Part shown: positions 18,823 through 27,828 of the stretch, one piece after another
Layout: each line of letters starts with the position of its first letter
Numbering within the stretch: the first letter of the stretch is position 1
Assembly (NCBI RefSeq): GCF_900115195.1
Contig: NZ_FOVO01000033.1
Coordinates: forward strand, 1-36,463
Direction: 5' to 3'
From: Xenorhabdus japonica
GTDB taxonomy: Bacteria; Pseudomonadota; Gammaproteobacteria; Enterobacterales; Enterobacteriaceae
DNA length: 36,463 nt
The notes under the pieces: generated by a model
Database searches by the model: none
What the model saw: the letters and a program-made list of their open reading frames with translations, nothing else
Told to the model about the DNA's origin: nothing
Program-made: the position numbers and the translations under genes

Positions 18823-19701
18823 TCAGTCTATTCTTACCGCATGAAACTGATGTTCTGGAATGACCATCTTATCTTGCGCAGCAACAATCTGTAATTCATA
18901 TTCTTCACTCTTTCGTGTTTCCAACATCACTTCGTAGACTGCGGCGGCAACATGTTCTAATGCAGCTTGCAATGCTTCGTCTGTCAAAGATGAATTTTTC
19001 AACAAATTGACGAGGAACAAACCACTCGTTAAGTCACCAACACCAACTGGCTGACGTGTTCCCGTATCAATTAATGGGCGACTAATATGCCAACTATGTT
19101 CTTTCATCACCAAAAGCATTTCAAAACAATCTTTCTGATAGCCTGCACGGCTCAAATGTTTAACTAATACAATTTTAGGACCTTTTTCACATAACTCACG
19201 AGCTGCGGATATAGCTTGTTCTACATTTTCAATTTTCCGCATGGTCAGTGTTTCAAGTTCTAATAAATTAGGCGCGATGATATCACTGACAGGTAAAGCT
19301 TTCTCGCAAAAGAATTCCGCAACGCCCGGAGCAACTATACATCCTTTTTCCGGATGCCCCATTACAGGATCACAGAAATACCATGCATCAGGATTGGCTT
19401 CTTTAACCTGCTTCACGATATCAAGGATATAATTTCCCTGCTCTGGAGAACCAATATAACCACTCAAGACGGCATTACAGGATGCTAGTTTATTAATTTC
19501 ACTAATTCCCTGCACGATTTCAGTCAAATGTTCAGGTGGCATCACACAACCACGCCATTGAGGATATTGGGTATGGTTTGAAAATTGAACCGTATTTAAT
19601 GCCCATACGTTCACTCCCATACGACGCATCGGGAAAACAGATGCGCTATTTCCTGCATGACCAAAAACAACATGAGACTGAATTGAAAGAACATTGTTCA
19701 T
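18823..19701 (-). CDS. pdxY: Pyridoxal kinase PdxY
   Basis: PdxY phosphorylates pyridoxal in the vitamin B6 salvage pathway. The 292 residues align with E. coli PdxY (287) through the whole length. Conserved stretches include [14 protein letters not shown] at the N-terminus, [19 protein letters not shown], and [12 protein letters not shown] with the catalytic aspartate. It belongs to the ribokinase-like fold. It lies downstream of tyrS as in E. coli, but a strong hairpin (19826-19855) and a repeat copy (19736-19796) separate the two genes here. A separate promoter is therefore likely. Confidence 0.95.
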   Translation of the reverse strand: MNNVLSIQSHVVFGHAGNSASVFPMRRMGVNVWALNTVQFSNHTQYPQWRGCVMPPEHLTEIVQGISEINKLASCNAVLSGYIGSPEQGNYILDIVKQVKEANPDAWYFCDPVMGHPEKGCIVAPGVAEFFCEKALPVSDIIAPNLLELETLTMRKIENVEQAISAARELCEKGPKIVLVKHLSRAGYQKDCFEMLLVMKEHSWHISRPLIDTGTRQPVGVGDLTSGLFLVNLLKNSSLTDEALQAALEHVAAAVYEVMLETRKSEEYELQIVAAQDKMVIPEHQFHAVRID

Positions 19702-19735
19702 AATAAGGCCTAGTTTATTATTTTTGATTTACAAA

Positions 19736-19796
19736 TATACCTGTCTTCTTTCAAGCTACAGCTTTGTTAATTGCAACTTAAAATCCATAGGATATA
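19736..19796. repeat. MITE-like repeat, copy A (between pdxY and tyrS)
   Basis: This 61-bp sequence begins TATACCTGTCTTCTTTCAAG and ends TTAAAATCCATAGGATATA. Its ends are imperfect inverted copies of each other, and it resembles copies at 21171-21237 and 28891-28969. The TATA-bounded ends recall small dispersed repeats I associate with Xenorhabdus and Photorhabdus. Confidence 0.5.
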
Positions 19797-19825
19797 GATG
19801 ATATCTATAAAGATGACAGAGATAC

Positions 19826-19855
19826 ATTAAGGGCAACAATAATGTTGCCCTTAAT
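19826..19855 (-). terminator. Terminator of tyrS
   Basis: A perfect 13-bp stem, ATTAAGGGCAACA (19826-19838) and TGTTGCCCTTAAT (19843-19855), has a 4-nt loop. It begins 9 bp beyond the tyrS stop codon and looks bidirectional. Confidence 0.8.
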
Positions 19856-19863
19856 AATATTAA

Positions 19864-21138
19864 TTAATATTTCCAATTGATAAGGCAATAATGCTTCTTA
19901 CCACGGCGTAACAAACTATAACGCCTAAACAAACGATCACTCTCTGCAAATACATACATAGGTTCGGATTGTTTTTCACCATTGATGGAAACTGCATTAG
20001 AACTTATCATAGTACGAGCCTGCCCACGGGAAGGAACAAATTCGGCTGTAACCAGTGCTTGTTGCAGATCAGCATCTTTTTCAAGTTCAATTGCCGGCAT
20101 TCCATCTTGTGCTAATTGGGCAAAATCATCTTCAGTCAAATCAGCAATCGCACCGGAGAACAAACTTTCAGTGATACGCTTCGCCGCTGCAAGGCCTTCT
20201 TCTCCATGCACCATACCAGTAACTTGCTCTGCCAGTACATATTGAGCACGTGGAGCTTTACCGCTATTTTTATCTTCTTCTTCCAGAGCATTAATTTCTT
20301 CAATGTCCATGAAAGTAAAGAATTTTAAGAAGCGGTAAACATCTGCATCTGCTGTGTTAATCCAGAACTGATAAAATTTATATGGGCTGGTTTTCTTTGG
20401 ATCCAACCAAACTGCACCGCCTTCTGTCTTACCAAATTTAGTTCCATCTGATTTAGTGATCAATGGCACTGTTATCCCAAACACTTGTTTCTGATGTACG
20501 CGACGAGTCAAATCGATACCTGAAGTAATGTTGCCCCATTGGTCTGAACCACCAATCTGCAATTCAACGCCATATTTTTCATTCAGGTTTGCAAAATCAT
20601 ATGACTGCAACAGGTTATAAGAAAACTCAGTGTATGAAATACCAACATCATCACGGTTAAGGCGTTGTTTTACCGCTTCTTTGTTGATCATCTGGTTGAC
20701 AGAAAAGTGCTTACCGATATCACGCAGGAAAGTAAGCACATCCATTTTGCCAAACCACTCGTAGTTATTGGCTAATTTTGCACCATTTTCACCATCAAAA
20801 CTAAGGAATGGGGAAACCTGATTGCGAATTTTTTCAACCCATTCTTTGACTGTTTCTTCTGTGTTTAATTTGCGTTCAGTTGCTTTAAAGCTCGGATCGC
20901 CAATCAAACCTGTCGCCCCACCGACCAACGCAATAGGTTTGTGCCCCGCAAGTTGGAATCGTTTTAAACACAGCAAGGGAACCAGATGGCCCAAATGCAA
21001 GCTGTCAGCGGTAGGGTCGAAGCCACAATAGAGAGAAACCGAACCTTGCGCCAGTCTCTCAGCTAACGCCTCTTCATCCGTTACCTGGGCAACAAGGCCC
21101 CGCTCTTGCAGTTGTTTAATCAGGTTATTGCTAGACAT
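19864..21138 (-). CDS. tyrS: Tyrosine--tRNA ligase TyrS
   Basis: TyrS charges tRNA-Tyr with tyrosine. I use the ATG at 21138 ([20 protein letters not shown]), which has GGAG 8 nt upstream and matches E. coli. An ATG four codons earlier overlaps that site. The 424-residue protein is a class I synthetase with the HIGH-type motif HLGH (48-51) and KFGKT in the KMSKS position. A C-terminal S4-like RNA-binding domain ends [14 protein letters not shown]. It starts the tyrS-pdxY pair but is separated from pdxY by a terminator. Confidence 0.97.
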   Translation of the reverse strand: MSSNNLIKQLQERGLVAQVTDEEALAERLAQGSVSLYCGFDPTADSLHLGHLVPLLCLKRFQLAGHKPIALVGGATGLIGDPSFKATERKLNTEETVKEWVEKIRNQVSPFLSFDGENGAKLANNYEWFGKMDVLTFLRDIGKHFSVNQMINKEAVKQRLNRDDVGISYTEFSYNLLQSYDFANLNEKYGVELQIGGSDQWGNITSGIDLTRRVHQKQVFGITVPLITKSDGTKFGKTEGGAVWLDPKKTSPYKFYQFWINTADADVYRFLKFFTFMDIEEINALEEEDKNSGKAPRAQYVLAEQVTGMVHGEEGLAAAKRITESLFSGAIADLTEDDFAQLAQDGMPAIELEKDADLQQALVTAEFVPSRGQARTMISSNAVSINGEKQSEPMYVFAESDRLFRRYSLLRRGKKHYCLINWKY

Positions 21139-21418
21139 TAATAACTCCATCGGTTTGTATACTTTACCTATATATCTCCCTTTCTTTCAGGCTGCCACTT
21201 TATTGATTACGCTACAACCTGGAATCTATTGGGTATATAAGTATCTCATTATAAATCATGTGCCATAGCATAAAACGCCAGTAATATAAGTGCCAGTATT
21301 AAAAATGGTAATTATACTCTTCACTTTGCAAATCACTGCCTTATTAGCTGTAATTTATAATCTATTGAACATTACTCAATGATGGCCTTGTATATTGAGC
21401 AGTTATAGCGCTCTGTTA
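21139..21418. other. Intergenic region between pdxH and tyrS
   Basis: This 280-bp gap holds the tyrS promoter and leader, including the repeat copy at 21171-21237. I see no ORF with a ribosome binding site and no recognisable riboswitch or T box. Confidence 0.4.
21171..21237. repeat. MITE-like repeat, copy B (upstream of tyrS)
   Basis: This 67-bp sequence starts with TATATCTCCC and ends AATCTATTGGGTATA. Its reverse complement begins TATACCCAATAGATTCCAGG, which matches the left end of copy C at 16 of 20 positions. It lies just upstream of tyrS, probably in its promoter or leader. Confidence 0.5.
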
Positions 21419-22072
21419 TTAAGGGGCCAACCGATCAACATGCCATTTGTCACCTTCACGTTGATATAGAAAACGATCATGAAGACGATGAGCACCGCCC
21501 TGCCAGAATTCGACAGAATCAAATTCGACCTTAAAACCACCCCAGAAACTGGGAAGAGGAACCTCACCATTCTGAAATTTCTGTTTTAATTCCAAAAATT
21601 TTCCTTCCAAAATGCCTCTGGCAGAAATTTTTGAGGATTGCTGAGAGGCCCAGGCTGCAATCTGGCTATCTCTCGGACGGCTATGAAAATATTTCACTAC
21701 TTCAATCGGAGACAAACGCTCAGCTTTGCCAAGAAAACTAACTTGCCGTTCCAGTTGATACCAAGGAAAATGGAGACTGATCCGGTTATTCTGAGCCAGA
21801 TGTTTTGCCTTGCGGCTGCCAAGATTGGTATAAAACATCAAGCTATGAGCATCAAAATGTTTTAACAGAACAATGCGCTGATAAGGTTGTCCGTTCTCAT
21901 CTACTGTAGCAATACACATTGCCGTCGGATCGCTGAGTTTCGCTTCACAAGCCTGTTTTAACCAGCGTTCAAAAAGTTTCATTGGTTCTTCAGTAAGATC
22001 TTTTCGCCTTAACCCATCACGTATATATTCGCGACGCAGTTCTGCGATAGCTGTTTCATTATTTTCTGACAT
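21419..22072 (-). CDS. pdxH: Pyridoxine/pyridoxamine 5'-phosphate oxidase PdxH
   Basis: PdxH is an FMN flavoprotein that makes pyridoxal 5'-phosphate from the pyridoxine or pyridoxamine phosphates. The 217 residues are one short of the E. coli enzyme. Family-typical stretches include [14 protein letters not shown] [13 protein letters not shown] near the N-terminus, [22 protein letters not shown] for FMN binding, and the C-terminal [23 protein letters not shown]. It lies between anmK and tyrS on the same strand, as in E. coli. With pdxY two genes away, the locus covers two steps of vitamin B6 metabolism. Confidence 0.96.
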   Translation of the reverse strand: MSENNETAIAELRREYIRDGLRRKDLTEEPMKLFERWLKQACEAKLSDPTAMCIATVDENGQPYQRIVLLKHFDAHSLMFYTNLGSRKAKHLAQNNRISLHFPWYQLERQVSFLGKAERLSPIEVVKYFHSRPRDSQIAAWASQQSSKISARGILEGKFLELKQKFQNGEVPLPSFWGGFKVEFDSVEFWQGGAHRLHDRFLYQREGDKWHVDRLAP

Positions 22073-22176
22073 TTCTAATTTCTCGGTTTCTTAATGAGTA
22101 TTAGCATATCATTGTTATCTGCTAGCTAACTGTCTTCTAAGAATAGTCATTGATTAACTGATCATGATCCAAACAA

Positions 22177-23286
22177 TTATCTGATAACTGGATAAATTGC
22201 TCCTAAAATCGTTTCTCTATCCGCACCTGTTACTGATGGCAAATTACCAGATAATCCAGACATTGTTCGGAATGCCAACCAAGCAAATGCCAGTGCTTCC
22301 ATATCGTCACCACTCAAACCATATTTGTCTGTCGTAGCTACTTCAGTATCCGGTAATAAAGTCGATAATCGATTCATCACAAGTGGATTACGTGCCCCAC
22401 CACCACATACTAAAAGACGATCACATCCACCACTTAGCATAACTTGCTGAGCAATGCTTACGGCTGTTAACTCAGCCAATGTTGCTTGAACATCCACCGA
22501 CTCAACGGCAGGAAAATCAGCCAGCTGTTTTTCCAACCATGCCATATTAAAGTATTCGCGCCCTGTGCTTTTCGGTGCAGTACGTGCGAAATATGGATCA
22601 GAAAGCATTTTTTGGAGCAAAGATTCATTGATAGTACCTTCACTAGCCCATAGCGCATCTTTATCGTAAGGTAACTGCTTGTGCTGCCATGTCCAAGCAT
22701 CCATCAGCATATTTCCCGGACCGATATCATATCCTTTAACGGCAGAATTAGGCAGAAGTGCTGAGATATTTGCTATTCCGCCAATGTTCAAAATAATACG
22801 TCTTTCTATAGGATGGCCCAATACAGCCATATGGAATGCTGGCACCAAAGGCGCTCCCTGACCACCATAAGCCATGTCACGTCGTCTGAAATCACCGACT
22901 GTTGTAATATTAGTCAATGCTGCTACACGGTTATTGTCGCCGATTTGCATAGTAAAAGGCTTTTCACCATCCGGTTCATGCCATACAGTCTGCCCATGAC
23001 ATCCGATTGCTGTAATGTCATTTGCAGTCAGACCTGCTTTATTTAACAACCCTTGAACAGCTTCAGCAAAGAGAGTTCCAAGTTCATAGTCAAATCTTCC
23101 GACCATTGATAATGTCGTCTGCTGCCCTTGACAAATAGAAAGCAATTTTTGCTTAAGTTCTTGCGGGAAAGAATGATTATAACTCACTTGTTGAATCACA
23201 ATCTTATCACTAATCTCCGCCAAAATAACATCAACCCCGTCCATGCTAGTGCCAGACATCACACCAATATAACGTCCTGATTTCAT
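22177..23286 (-). CDS. anmK: Anhydro-N-acetylmuramic acid kinase AnmK
   Basis: AnmK converts 1,6-anhydro-N-acetylmuramic acid to N-acetylmuramic acid 6-phosphate during recycling of cell-wall sugars. I use the ATG at 23286 behind AGAGGA, giving 369 residues as in E. coli; an ATG 19 codons upstream has no support. The N-terminal phosphate-binding loop is [11 protein letters not shown] (10-20), and [11 protein letters not shown] and NIGGIANIS are conserved ASKHA-fold motifs. It is divergent from slyB. MppA, another murein-recycling protein, lies elsewhere in this window. Confidence 0.96.
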   Translation of the reverse strand: MKSGRYIGVMSGTSMDGVDVILAEISDKIVIQQVSYNHSFPQELKQKLLSICQGQQTTLSMVGRFDYELGTLFAEAVQGLLNKAGLTANDITAIGCHGQTVWHEPDGEKPFTMQIGDNNRVAALTNITTVGDFRRRDMAYGGQGAPLVPAFHMAVLGHPIERRIILNIGGIANISALLPNSAVKGYDIGPGNMLMDAWTWQHKQLPYDKDALWASEGTINESLLQKMLSDPYFARTAPKSTGREYFNMAWLEKQLADFPAVESVDVQATLAELTAVSIAQQVMLSGGCDRLLVCGGGARNPLVMNRLSTLLPDTEVATTDKYGLSGDDMEALAFAWLAFRTMSGLSGNLPSVTGADRETILGAIYPVIR

Positions 23287-23363
23287 AAATATTCCTCTAT
23301 TAAATAATGGATTACATTTAATCTTATATAAACTATAAGACACATCCTATTCGGACTATATGT

Positions 23364-23377
23364 TTAATGATCATTAA
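23364..23377. promoter_or_regulatory. 14-bp perfect palindrome between anmK and slyB
   Basis: TTAATGATCATTAA reads the same on both strands. It lies about 80 bp upstream of the anmK start and 225 bp upstream of slyB. It does not fit the PhoP direct-repeat pattern. An unknown dimeric regulator is possible, but chance is too, given the AT-rich DNA. Confidence 0.3.
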
Positions 23378-23601
23378 CAGAGATAAAATCTGAGTTTTGG
23401 AAAGCTCTTCACAAAACATGCTAAGCTTTTGGTCAGGAATTATTCCTTTGCGAGTTCATCATGAGCATTTATTATATGCGTGGATATATATCATTAGTTG
23501 TTGGCAAAGCTATTAGTTCAGTTGCTAACAATAGCAGCTGAACGTTTGATTATAGGTCTATTATCAAATTTCCCTATCAAGCATTAAAATTAGGAGTAAC
23601 T

Positions 23602-24075
23602 ATGTTAAAACGTTTCCTGGTTGGTACAGTTGTAGTAACCACTTTGTCTGGTTGCGCAGACATGGGAGCACTCTCTAGTGATACTTATTCTATTGGTCAA
23701 GCCAAACAAGCCCAAACTGTAGCCTATGGCACCATTCTGTCAGTGCGCCCCGTCACTATTAAAGGCAAACAAGCCGGTGATCCTAATGTCTTAGGTTTCA
23801 TTGGGGGAGCCGTTTTGGGAGGATTATTAGGTAATACCATTGGTGGTGGCTCTGGCCAAAGGCTTACAACAGCCGCAGGCGCTATTGCTGGTGGTCTGGC
23901 TGGCCAAGGAATCGAAGGTGCTATAGACCAAACAAAAGGTGTTGAATTAAATATTCGTACAGACAATGGAAAAAATATCATTGTAGTACAAAAATTAGAT
24001 CGCACCGCATTCAGCAGAGGACAACGCGTCCAGATCGCAAACAGCGGAAGCTCTCTGACAGTATCACCACTCTGA
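23602..24075 (+). CDS. slyB: Outer-membrane lipoprotein SlyB
   Basis: SlyB is an outer-membrane lipoprotein of the PhoP regulon in relatives and helps protect outer-membrane proteins during stress. The 157 residues start with a lipoprotein signal whose lipobox LSGC places the acylated cysteine at residue 18. A glycine-zipper region follows (GGAVLGGLLGNTIGGGSGQ, then AGGLAGQG). The C-terminal domain is a small beta-rich region (GVELNIRTDNGKNIIVVQKL). TAGGAG lies before the ATG. The gene converges on slyA, with a shared bidirectional terminator between them. Confidence 0.94.
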   Translation: MLKRFLVGTVVVTTLSGCADMGALSSDTYSIGQAKQAQTVAYGTILSVRPVTIKGKQAGDPNVLGFIGGAVLGGLLGNTIGGGSGQRLTTAAGAIAGGLAGQGIEGAIDQTKGVELNIRTDNGKNIIVVQKLDRTAFSRGQRVQIANSGSSLTVSPL

Positions 24076-24097
24076 AATATTCAAATAACACAAGAAT

Positions 24098-24142
24098 AAA
24101 AAATCGCGGCTTACCAGTAACTGGATCTGGACCGCGATTTTT
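24098..24142. terminator. Bidirectional terminator between slyB and slyA
   Basis: AAAAATCGCGG (24099-24109) and CCGCGATTTTT (24132-24142) form a perfect 11-bp stem with A and T tracts on both sides. A second small hairpin (CCAGTAACTGG) lies within the loop. Confidence 0.85.
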
Positions 24143-24157
24143 ATTACAGATTAATTT

Positions 24158-24595
24158 TTATATTACCTGTTTATGTAATTGGCTAATATTTTTTTCAATT
24201 TTTTTTATTACAGAAGCAAACAGAATTAACTCATCATGAGTAATTCCCTCCAGGATTTCTTTTCTTGTCGAATCAATAACACTATCCACTTCTCTAATAA
24301 AAGTTTCCGATTCTCCGGTTAATTTGATTCTTTTTGCGCGTCGATCATTAGCACATGTGTGCCGTGTAATCAGTTTCTTTTCTTCTAATTGATCAAGCGT
24401 TCTCACCAGAGATGGTTGCTCAATACCAATAGCTTTTGCGAGCTGTATCTGTGATTGCTCTGGTGGCAGCTGACTAATATTGTATAGAGTAACCCAATGC
24501 GTCTGGGTTAATTTCAACGGTTTCAAACGATGATCAATTAAAGCGCGCCAAACACGGACTAAACGTGCCAGATCTGATCCCAATGTCAATTCCAA
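24158..24595 (-). CDS. slyA: MarR-family transcriptional regulator SlyA
   Basis: SlyA is a dimeric winged-helix regulator that counters H-NS silencing and controls envelope and virulence genes. The 145 residues match E. coli SlyA closely in the core ([50 protein letters not shown]), with a more divergent C-terminal dimerisation helix. Translation starts at TTG (24595-24593) behind a strong AAGGAGG, and slyA also uses TTG in relatives. A 16-bp palindrome about 54 bp upstream could be its own operator. In Photorhabdus and Xenorhabdus, SlyA-type regulators influence secondary metabolism. Confidence 0.95.
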   Translation of the reverse strand: MELTLGSDLARLVRVWRALIDHRLKPLKLTQTHWVTLYNISQLPPEQSQIQLAKAIGIEQPSLVRTLDQLEEKKLITRHTCANDRRAKRIKLTGESETFIREVDSVIDSTRKEILEGITHDELILFASVIKKIEKNISQLHKQVI

Positions 24596-24648
24596 TTACC
24601 CCTCCTTATAATTAGAGACTCATAACATCAATGAATTATCCAATCAGT

Positions 24649-24664
24649 TTATTCATATGAATAA
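24649..24664. promoter_or_regulatory. 16-bp palindrome upstream of slyA
   Basis: TTATTCATATGAATAA is a perfect palindrome 54-69 bp upstream of the slyA TTG start. MarR-family proteins bind such palindromes, and SlyA represses its own gene in relatives. The sequence does not match the Salmonella SlyA consensus TTAGCAAGCTAA. Confidence 0.4.
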
Positions 24665-24728
24665 TGGATACGCATCCTATATCATGCTTACATTAGCAGA
24701 GTCAGAAATTTCGCTAATAACCTAATTA

Positions 24729-24830
24729 GTGTCGCGTTGGCTTGCTACTCAAAGTTGACATCTTCGTCGCCCTAAAGAGCGAAGTTGTACGGCGCATCGA
24801 ATAAAATCGCGCATTAATCCACCAACGATA
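24729..24830. repeat. Possible remnant of a dispersed element
   Basis: This block of about 100 bp is richer in GC than the DNA around it. On the plus strand it reads as a protein-like tail (RVGLLLKVDIFVALKSEV, then VRRIE and a stop), and on the minus strand as MRDFIRCAVQLRSLGRRRC. I associate such reading frames with repeats in Photorhabdus and Xenorhabdus genomes, but this rests on memory. CGTTGG near 24735 and CCAACG near 24811 form a weak inverted pair at its ends. Confidence 0.35.
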
Positions 24831-25271
24831 TAAACTGTATAAAATAATCTTACAACTAAACTATTGTAATTTTAAATATCAATAAAAAAGATACAAGCCC
24901 CCAAAATATATACATTTACACTCGGTTAAAGTTCTATAAGAATAACCGCCATCCAAATACTAATCTATATATTTTTACATTAATATCATTTTTCTCTTAC
25001 AGAAATTGACAAATTATAATAAATAACATAAAAAACAATAAGATAACAAATCAGCCTCTTTATTATTCAATAAGTAATTCTTTAATAAGAAATTTTTACG
25101 GAAATACCTCAGTCAATCAACAGGAATAATATTTTGAAATGACTTATGTCAAATAAAAGAAATGTAATATAAATAACATACTATTTATTACTAGTAATAT
25201 TGCTTATTTTTTCGTTCATCCTAAACCATAATTCATATAATTGATATTTTTTTAATCAACTCAGAATAAAA

Positions 25272-25511
25272 CTAAAATAAATCGGGGTGCTTTAGGATAA
25301 TATTTCCATTAGAACCCTTACATTTTAACCTTCTTAGATATCTATTATGACATAACCGCAATATTTTTCTTTTTTCACTATCCGATAATTTCATCCACAC
25401 AAATCGTTCTTCCCTACTACGGTAACATCCTCGACAAAAACCACGGGAATCAGATTCACAAACCCCTCGACAAGGGTTTGGAATAGCAAAGAATTCTAAT
25501 TGTTCGGCCAT
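25272..25511 (-). CDS. ydhL: YdhL, DUF1289 cysteine-rich small protein
   Basis: This protein belongs to the DUF1289 family and has no established function. I use the ATG at 25511, which follows GGAGG at the right spacing and matches E. coli YdhL (MAEQLEFF), giving 79 residues. Another ATG five codons upstream overlaps the ribosome binding site. Four cysteines, C14, C18, C26 and C29 (CRGVC, then CRGC), could bind a metal or an iron-sulfur cluster. The protein is basic in its second half. It is divergent from gloA. Confidence 0.9.
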   Translation of the reverse strand: MAEQLEFFAIPNPCRGVCESDSRGFCRGCYRSREERFVWMKLSDSEKRKILRLCHNRYLRRLKCKGSNGNIILKHPDLF

Positions 25512-25757
25512 TTCATCCTCCTGCATTTAGATTTATCAATTATTTCCAAGATGAAACTATTTATTGGTCAGTATAAACCGCAACCAATACATTTCAAAAC
25601 AAAATAGTAACATTGAGAAACAAAATAAACGAACAGGACAATTTGAATTATTTTACCCATACACGTTATAGTTAACTAGAGATATACAGATATGTGAGCA
25701 AAGTTTTGCAATGAAAGCTATATTTCGCAATAAAACTATAAAGATCAAGAGGTAATC

Positions 25758-26165
25758 ATGCGTTTACTCCATACTATGATCCGTGTTGGCAACATGCAGC
25801 GCTCGGTTGATTTCTATACTCAGGTAATGGGTATGCGTTTACTTCGCACAAGTGAAAACCCAGAGTATAAGTATTCTCTCGCGTTTGTTGGTTACACTGA
25901 TGAAAGCCAAGGTGCAGTCATTGAGCTAACCCACAATTGGGGTGTTGAAAACTACGAAATGGGAACCGCATTTGGGCATATCGCCTTAGGCGTTGATGAT
26001 GTTGCAGCAACCTGTGAACGCATCAAACTTGCTGGAGGGAACGTGGTTCGCAAAGCAGGACCGGTTAAAGGTGGAACAACAGTCATTGCGTTCGTTGAAG
26101 ATCCCGATGGCTATAAGATTGAACTCATCGAAAATACAAGCGTCAACAGTGCATTAGGCAACTAA
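25758..26165 (+). CDS. gloA: Lactoylglutathione lyase (glyoxalase I) GloA
   Basis: GloA converts the hemithioacetal of methylglyoxal and glutathione to S-lactoylglutathione. The 135 residues equal the E. coli length. All four nickel ligands are present at the E. coli positions: H5, E56, H74 and E122. The start ATG follows AAGAGGT. A terminator hairpin follows at 26216-26239. The E. coli neighbours nemR, nemA and lhr are absent, so gloA lies between ydhL and rnt. Confidence 0.97.
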   Translation: MRLLHTMIRVGNMQRSVDFYTQVMGMRLLRTSENPEYKYSLAFVGYTDESQGAVIELTHNWGVENYEMGTAFGHIALGVDDVAATCERIKLAGGNVVRKAGPVKGGTTVIAFVEDPDGYKIELIENTSVNSALGN

Positions 26166-26215
26166 CTCTATCAATAGACACCGAGTTATAGCTAGAAATT
26201 ATTCATACACGTACA

Positions 26216-26239
26216 AAAGGGCATATCCTATTGCCCTTT
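26216..26239 (+). terminator. Terminator of gloA
   Basis: AAAGGGCA (26216-26223) and TGCCCTTT (26232-26239) form a perfect 8-bp stem with an 8-nt loop, followed by CTTATT. Confidence 0.75.
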
Positions 26240-26349
26240 CTTATTCTGATAAGATAAGTATTACTTCTGCAAGACATACCAAATTTTGTCATAATATCTA
26301 CTATTCTAGAATCAAAAACAGAATCCTGAAGCTAAGAACTGAAAATCAG

Positions 26350-27009
26350 ATGTCTAATCAAAACGATCAAAATATGCTAAGTGGACGCTTTCGTGGCTAC
26401 TATCCCGTTGTCATTGATGTCGAAACCGCTGGTTTTAATGCGCGTACAGACGCTTTACTTGAAATTGCTGCAATTACTTTAAAAATGGATGATGAAGGCT
26501 GGCTATCACCTGCTGATACACTACATTTCCATATCGAGCCTTTTGAAGGAGCTAACCTTGATCCTGCCGCTCTCGCTTTCACTGGTATTGATCCCACAAA
26601 TCCCTTACGAGGAGCCATCAGTGAATACACTGCTTTGCATGCTATTTTCAAAATGATCCGCAAAGGCATGAAAGATACTAACTGTAATCGTGCGATTATA
26701 GTCGCCCATAATGCCAATTTTGATCACAATTTTGTCACGGCCGCTGCTGAACGTTCTGGTTTGAAACGCAATCCATTCCACCCGTTCGCTACTTTTGATA
26801 CTGCAGCACTCAGCGGATTAGTTCTTGGCCAAACAATTTTAGCCAAAGCCTGCATTACAGCGGAAATTCCGTTTGACAGCAGTCAAGCACATAGCGCTCT
26901 TTATGATACTGATCGAACAGCCCTGCTTTTCTGCGAACTCGTTAATCGCTGGAAGCGGTTAGGTGGTTGGCCACTACCAACTCCTGACACCGCTGACTGC
27001 GAGTCCTAA
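26350..27009 (+). CDS. rnt: Ribonuclease T
   Basis: RNase T is a DEDD-family 3'-5' exonuclease that trims the 3' ends of tRNAs and other stable RNAs. The 219 residues are slightly longer than in E. coli (215). The catalytic residues are all seen: D23 and E25 in VIDVETAG, D125 in NANFDHNF, and H181 and D186 in AHSALYDTD. The start ATG has no strong Shine-Dalgarno sequence (GCTAAGAACTGAAAATCAG precedes it). The gene converges on grxD with a terminator between them. Confidence 0.96.
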   Translation: MSNQNDQNMLSGRFRGYYPVVIDVETAGFNARTDALLEIAAITLKMDDEGWLSPADTLHFHIEPFEGANLDPAALAFTGIDPTNPLRGAISEYTALHAIFKMIRKGMKDTNCNRAIIVAHNANFDHNFVTAAAERSGLKRNPFHPFATFDTAALSGLVLGQTILAKACITAEIPFDSSQAHSALYDTDRTALLFCELVNRWKRLGGWPLPTPDTADCES

Positions 27010-27016
27010 AAAAGTA

Positions 27017-27046
27017 AGCCCCATACCTATAAAGAATTATGGGGCT
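27017..27046. terminator. Terminator between rnt and grxD
   Basis: AGCCCCAT (27017-27024) and ATGGGGCT (27039-27046) form a perfect 8-bp stem with a 14-nt loop. It starts 8 bp after the rnt stop codon, and a short A-rich stretch on the left gives Ts on the minus strand, so it may also serve grxD. Confidence 0.7.
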
Positions 27047-27073
27047 ACGAAAAGTATTCATCATTCAGATGAA

Positions 27074-27463
27074 TTACTGATCTTTTTCCTGCTCACGATA
27101 CTTGTCAGCAGTCTCTTTGATCAACGTTTGTAGTTCACCGCGTTGATACATCTCAACAAGAATATCACAACCTCCCACCAGTTCACCATCAACCCAAAAC
27201 TGAGGAAAGGTCGGCCAATTTGCATATTTAGGCAATTGAGCACGGATATCTGGATTTTGCAGAATATCCACATAAGCAAAACGTTCGCCACAAGCTGATA
27301 AAACCTGAACTGCCTGTGCAGAGAAGCCACAGCTTGGCAGTTTCGGAGAACCTTTCATATATAGAAGAATCGGGTTTTCTCTGATCTGGCGTTCGATTTT
27401 CTCAATAACCACATCTGCTGTTGTATCAGTAACCGTGTTAGTATTCGTATTAATATTCGTCAT
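27074..27463 (-). CDS. grxD: Monothiol glutaredoxin GrxD
   Basis: GrxD is a monothiol glutaredoxin that carries or transfers 2Fe-2S clusters with glutathione. I use the ATG at 27463 behind AAGGAAG, giving 129 residues; an upstream ATG would add 11. The active site CGFS is at 45-48, and PILLYMKGSPKLPSCGFSAQ and NWPTFPQFWVDGELVGG match E. coli. E. coli GrxD has 115 residues; this one carries an extra N-terminal stretch of alternating Asn and Thr (TNINTNTNTVTDTT). The Shine-Dalgarno region GGAAGCAA is complementary to the RyhB core, so iron control is possible. Confidence 0.95.
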   Translation of the reverse strand: MTNINTNTNTVTDTTADVVIEKIERQIRENPILLYMKGSPKLPSCGFSAQAVQVLSACGERFAYVDILQNPDIRAQLPKYANWPTFPQFWVDGELVGGCDILVEMYQRGELQTLIKETADKYREQEKDQ

Positions 27464-27828
27464 TTTTGCTTCCTTAAAACTGCAAGCGCTATTCATCAGT
27501 ATCAGATAAAGATTGATTCAGAATACCACTTTCTACTCTAATGTTTCTAGCGTGAACTTTATGCGGCAAATTTTTGCCATGACCTGCAACAAGTAATCAC
27601 CAGATATTTTCATTCCAACTGACTGTATTTAATCCATGTTACAGTTCAGTTCTACGCCAGTTCGCAACCCAATAGTATCTTTTCTCCTGTTATTTAGCAG
27701 AAAAGTTGTTAAGATAATTACCAAACAGCAATATTGATAATAAGCTTAAATTTGTCCTGCCCATGATTAGTATTTTATAAATCATGGCTTGCGGAGCCAA
27801 AAACCCGATATTAAAAAAGGAGCATGCA
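27464..27828. other. Divergent promoter region of grxD and sodB
   Basis: This 365-bp gap holds both promoters and the sodB leader. A perfect 8-bp hairpin, CCATGATT (27761-27768) and AATCATGG (27780-27787), precedes the sodB ribosome binding site, and a small GGCT/AGCC hairpin follows. I cannot assign exact promoters. Confidence 0.4.

Larger units (their letters stand above)
24596..25271. other. Long AT-rich gene-free region between slyA and ydhL
   Basis: This 676-bp interval has no supportable gene. From about 24840 to 25270 it is very AT-rich, unlike the flanking genes. It holds the slyA promoter region with a 16-bp palindrome (24649-24664) and a block of markedly higher GC (24729-24830). 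In E. coli this stretch carries ydhI, ydhJ, ydhK, sodC and ydhF, all missing here. Confidence 0.6.

Noticed and set aside
23461-23541. 26-codon ORF (MSIYYMRGYISLVV...) between anmK and slyB
   Set aside because: No clear ribosome binding site and no family I recognise; chance ORF in AT-rich DNA is more likely.
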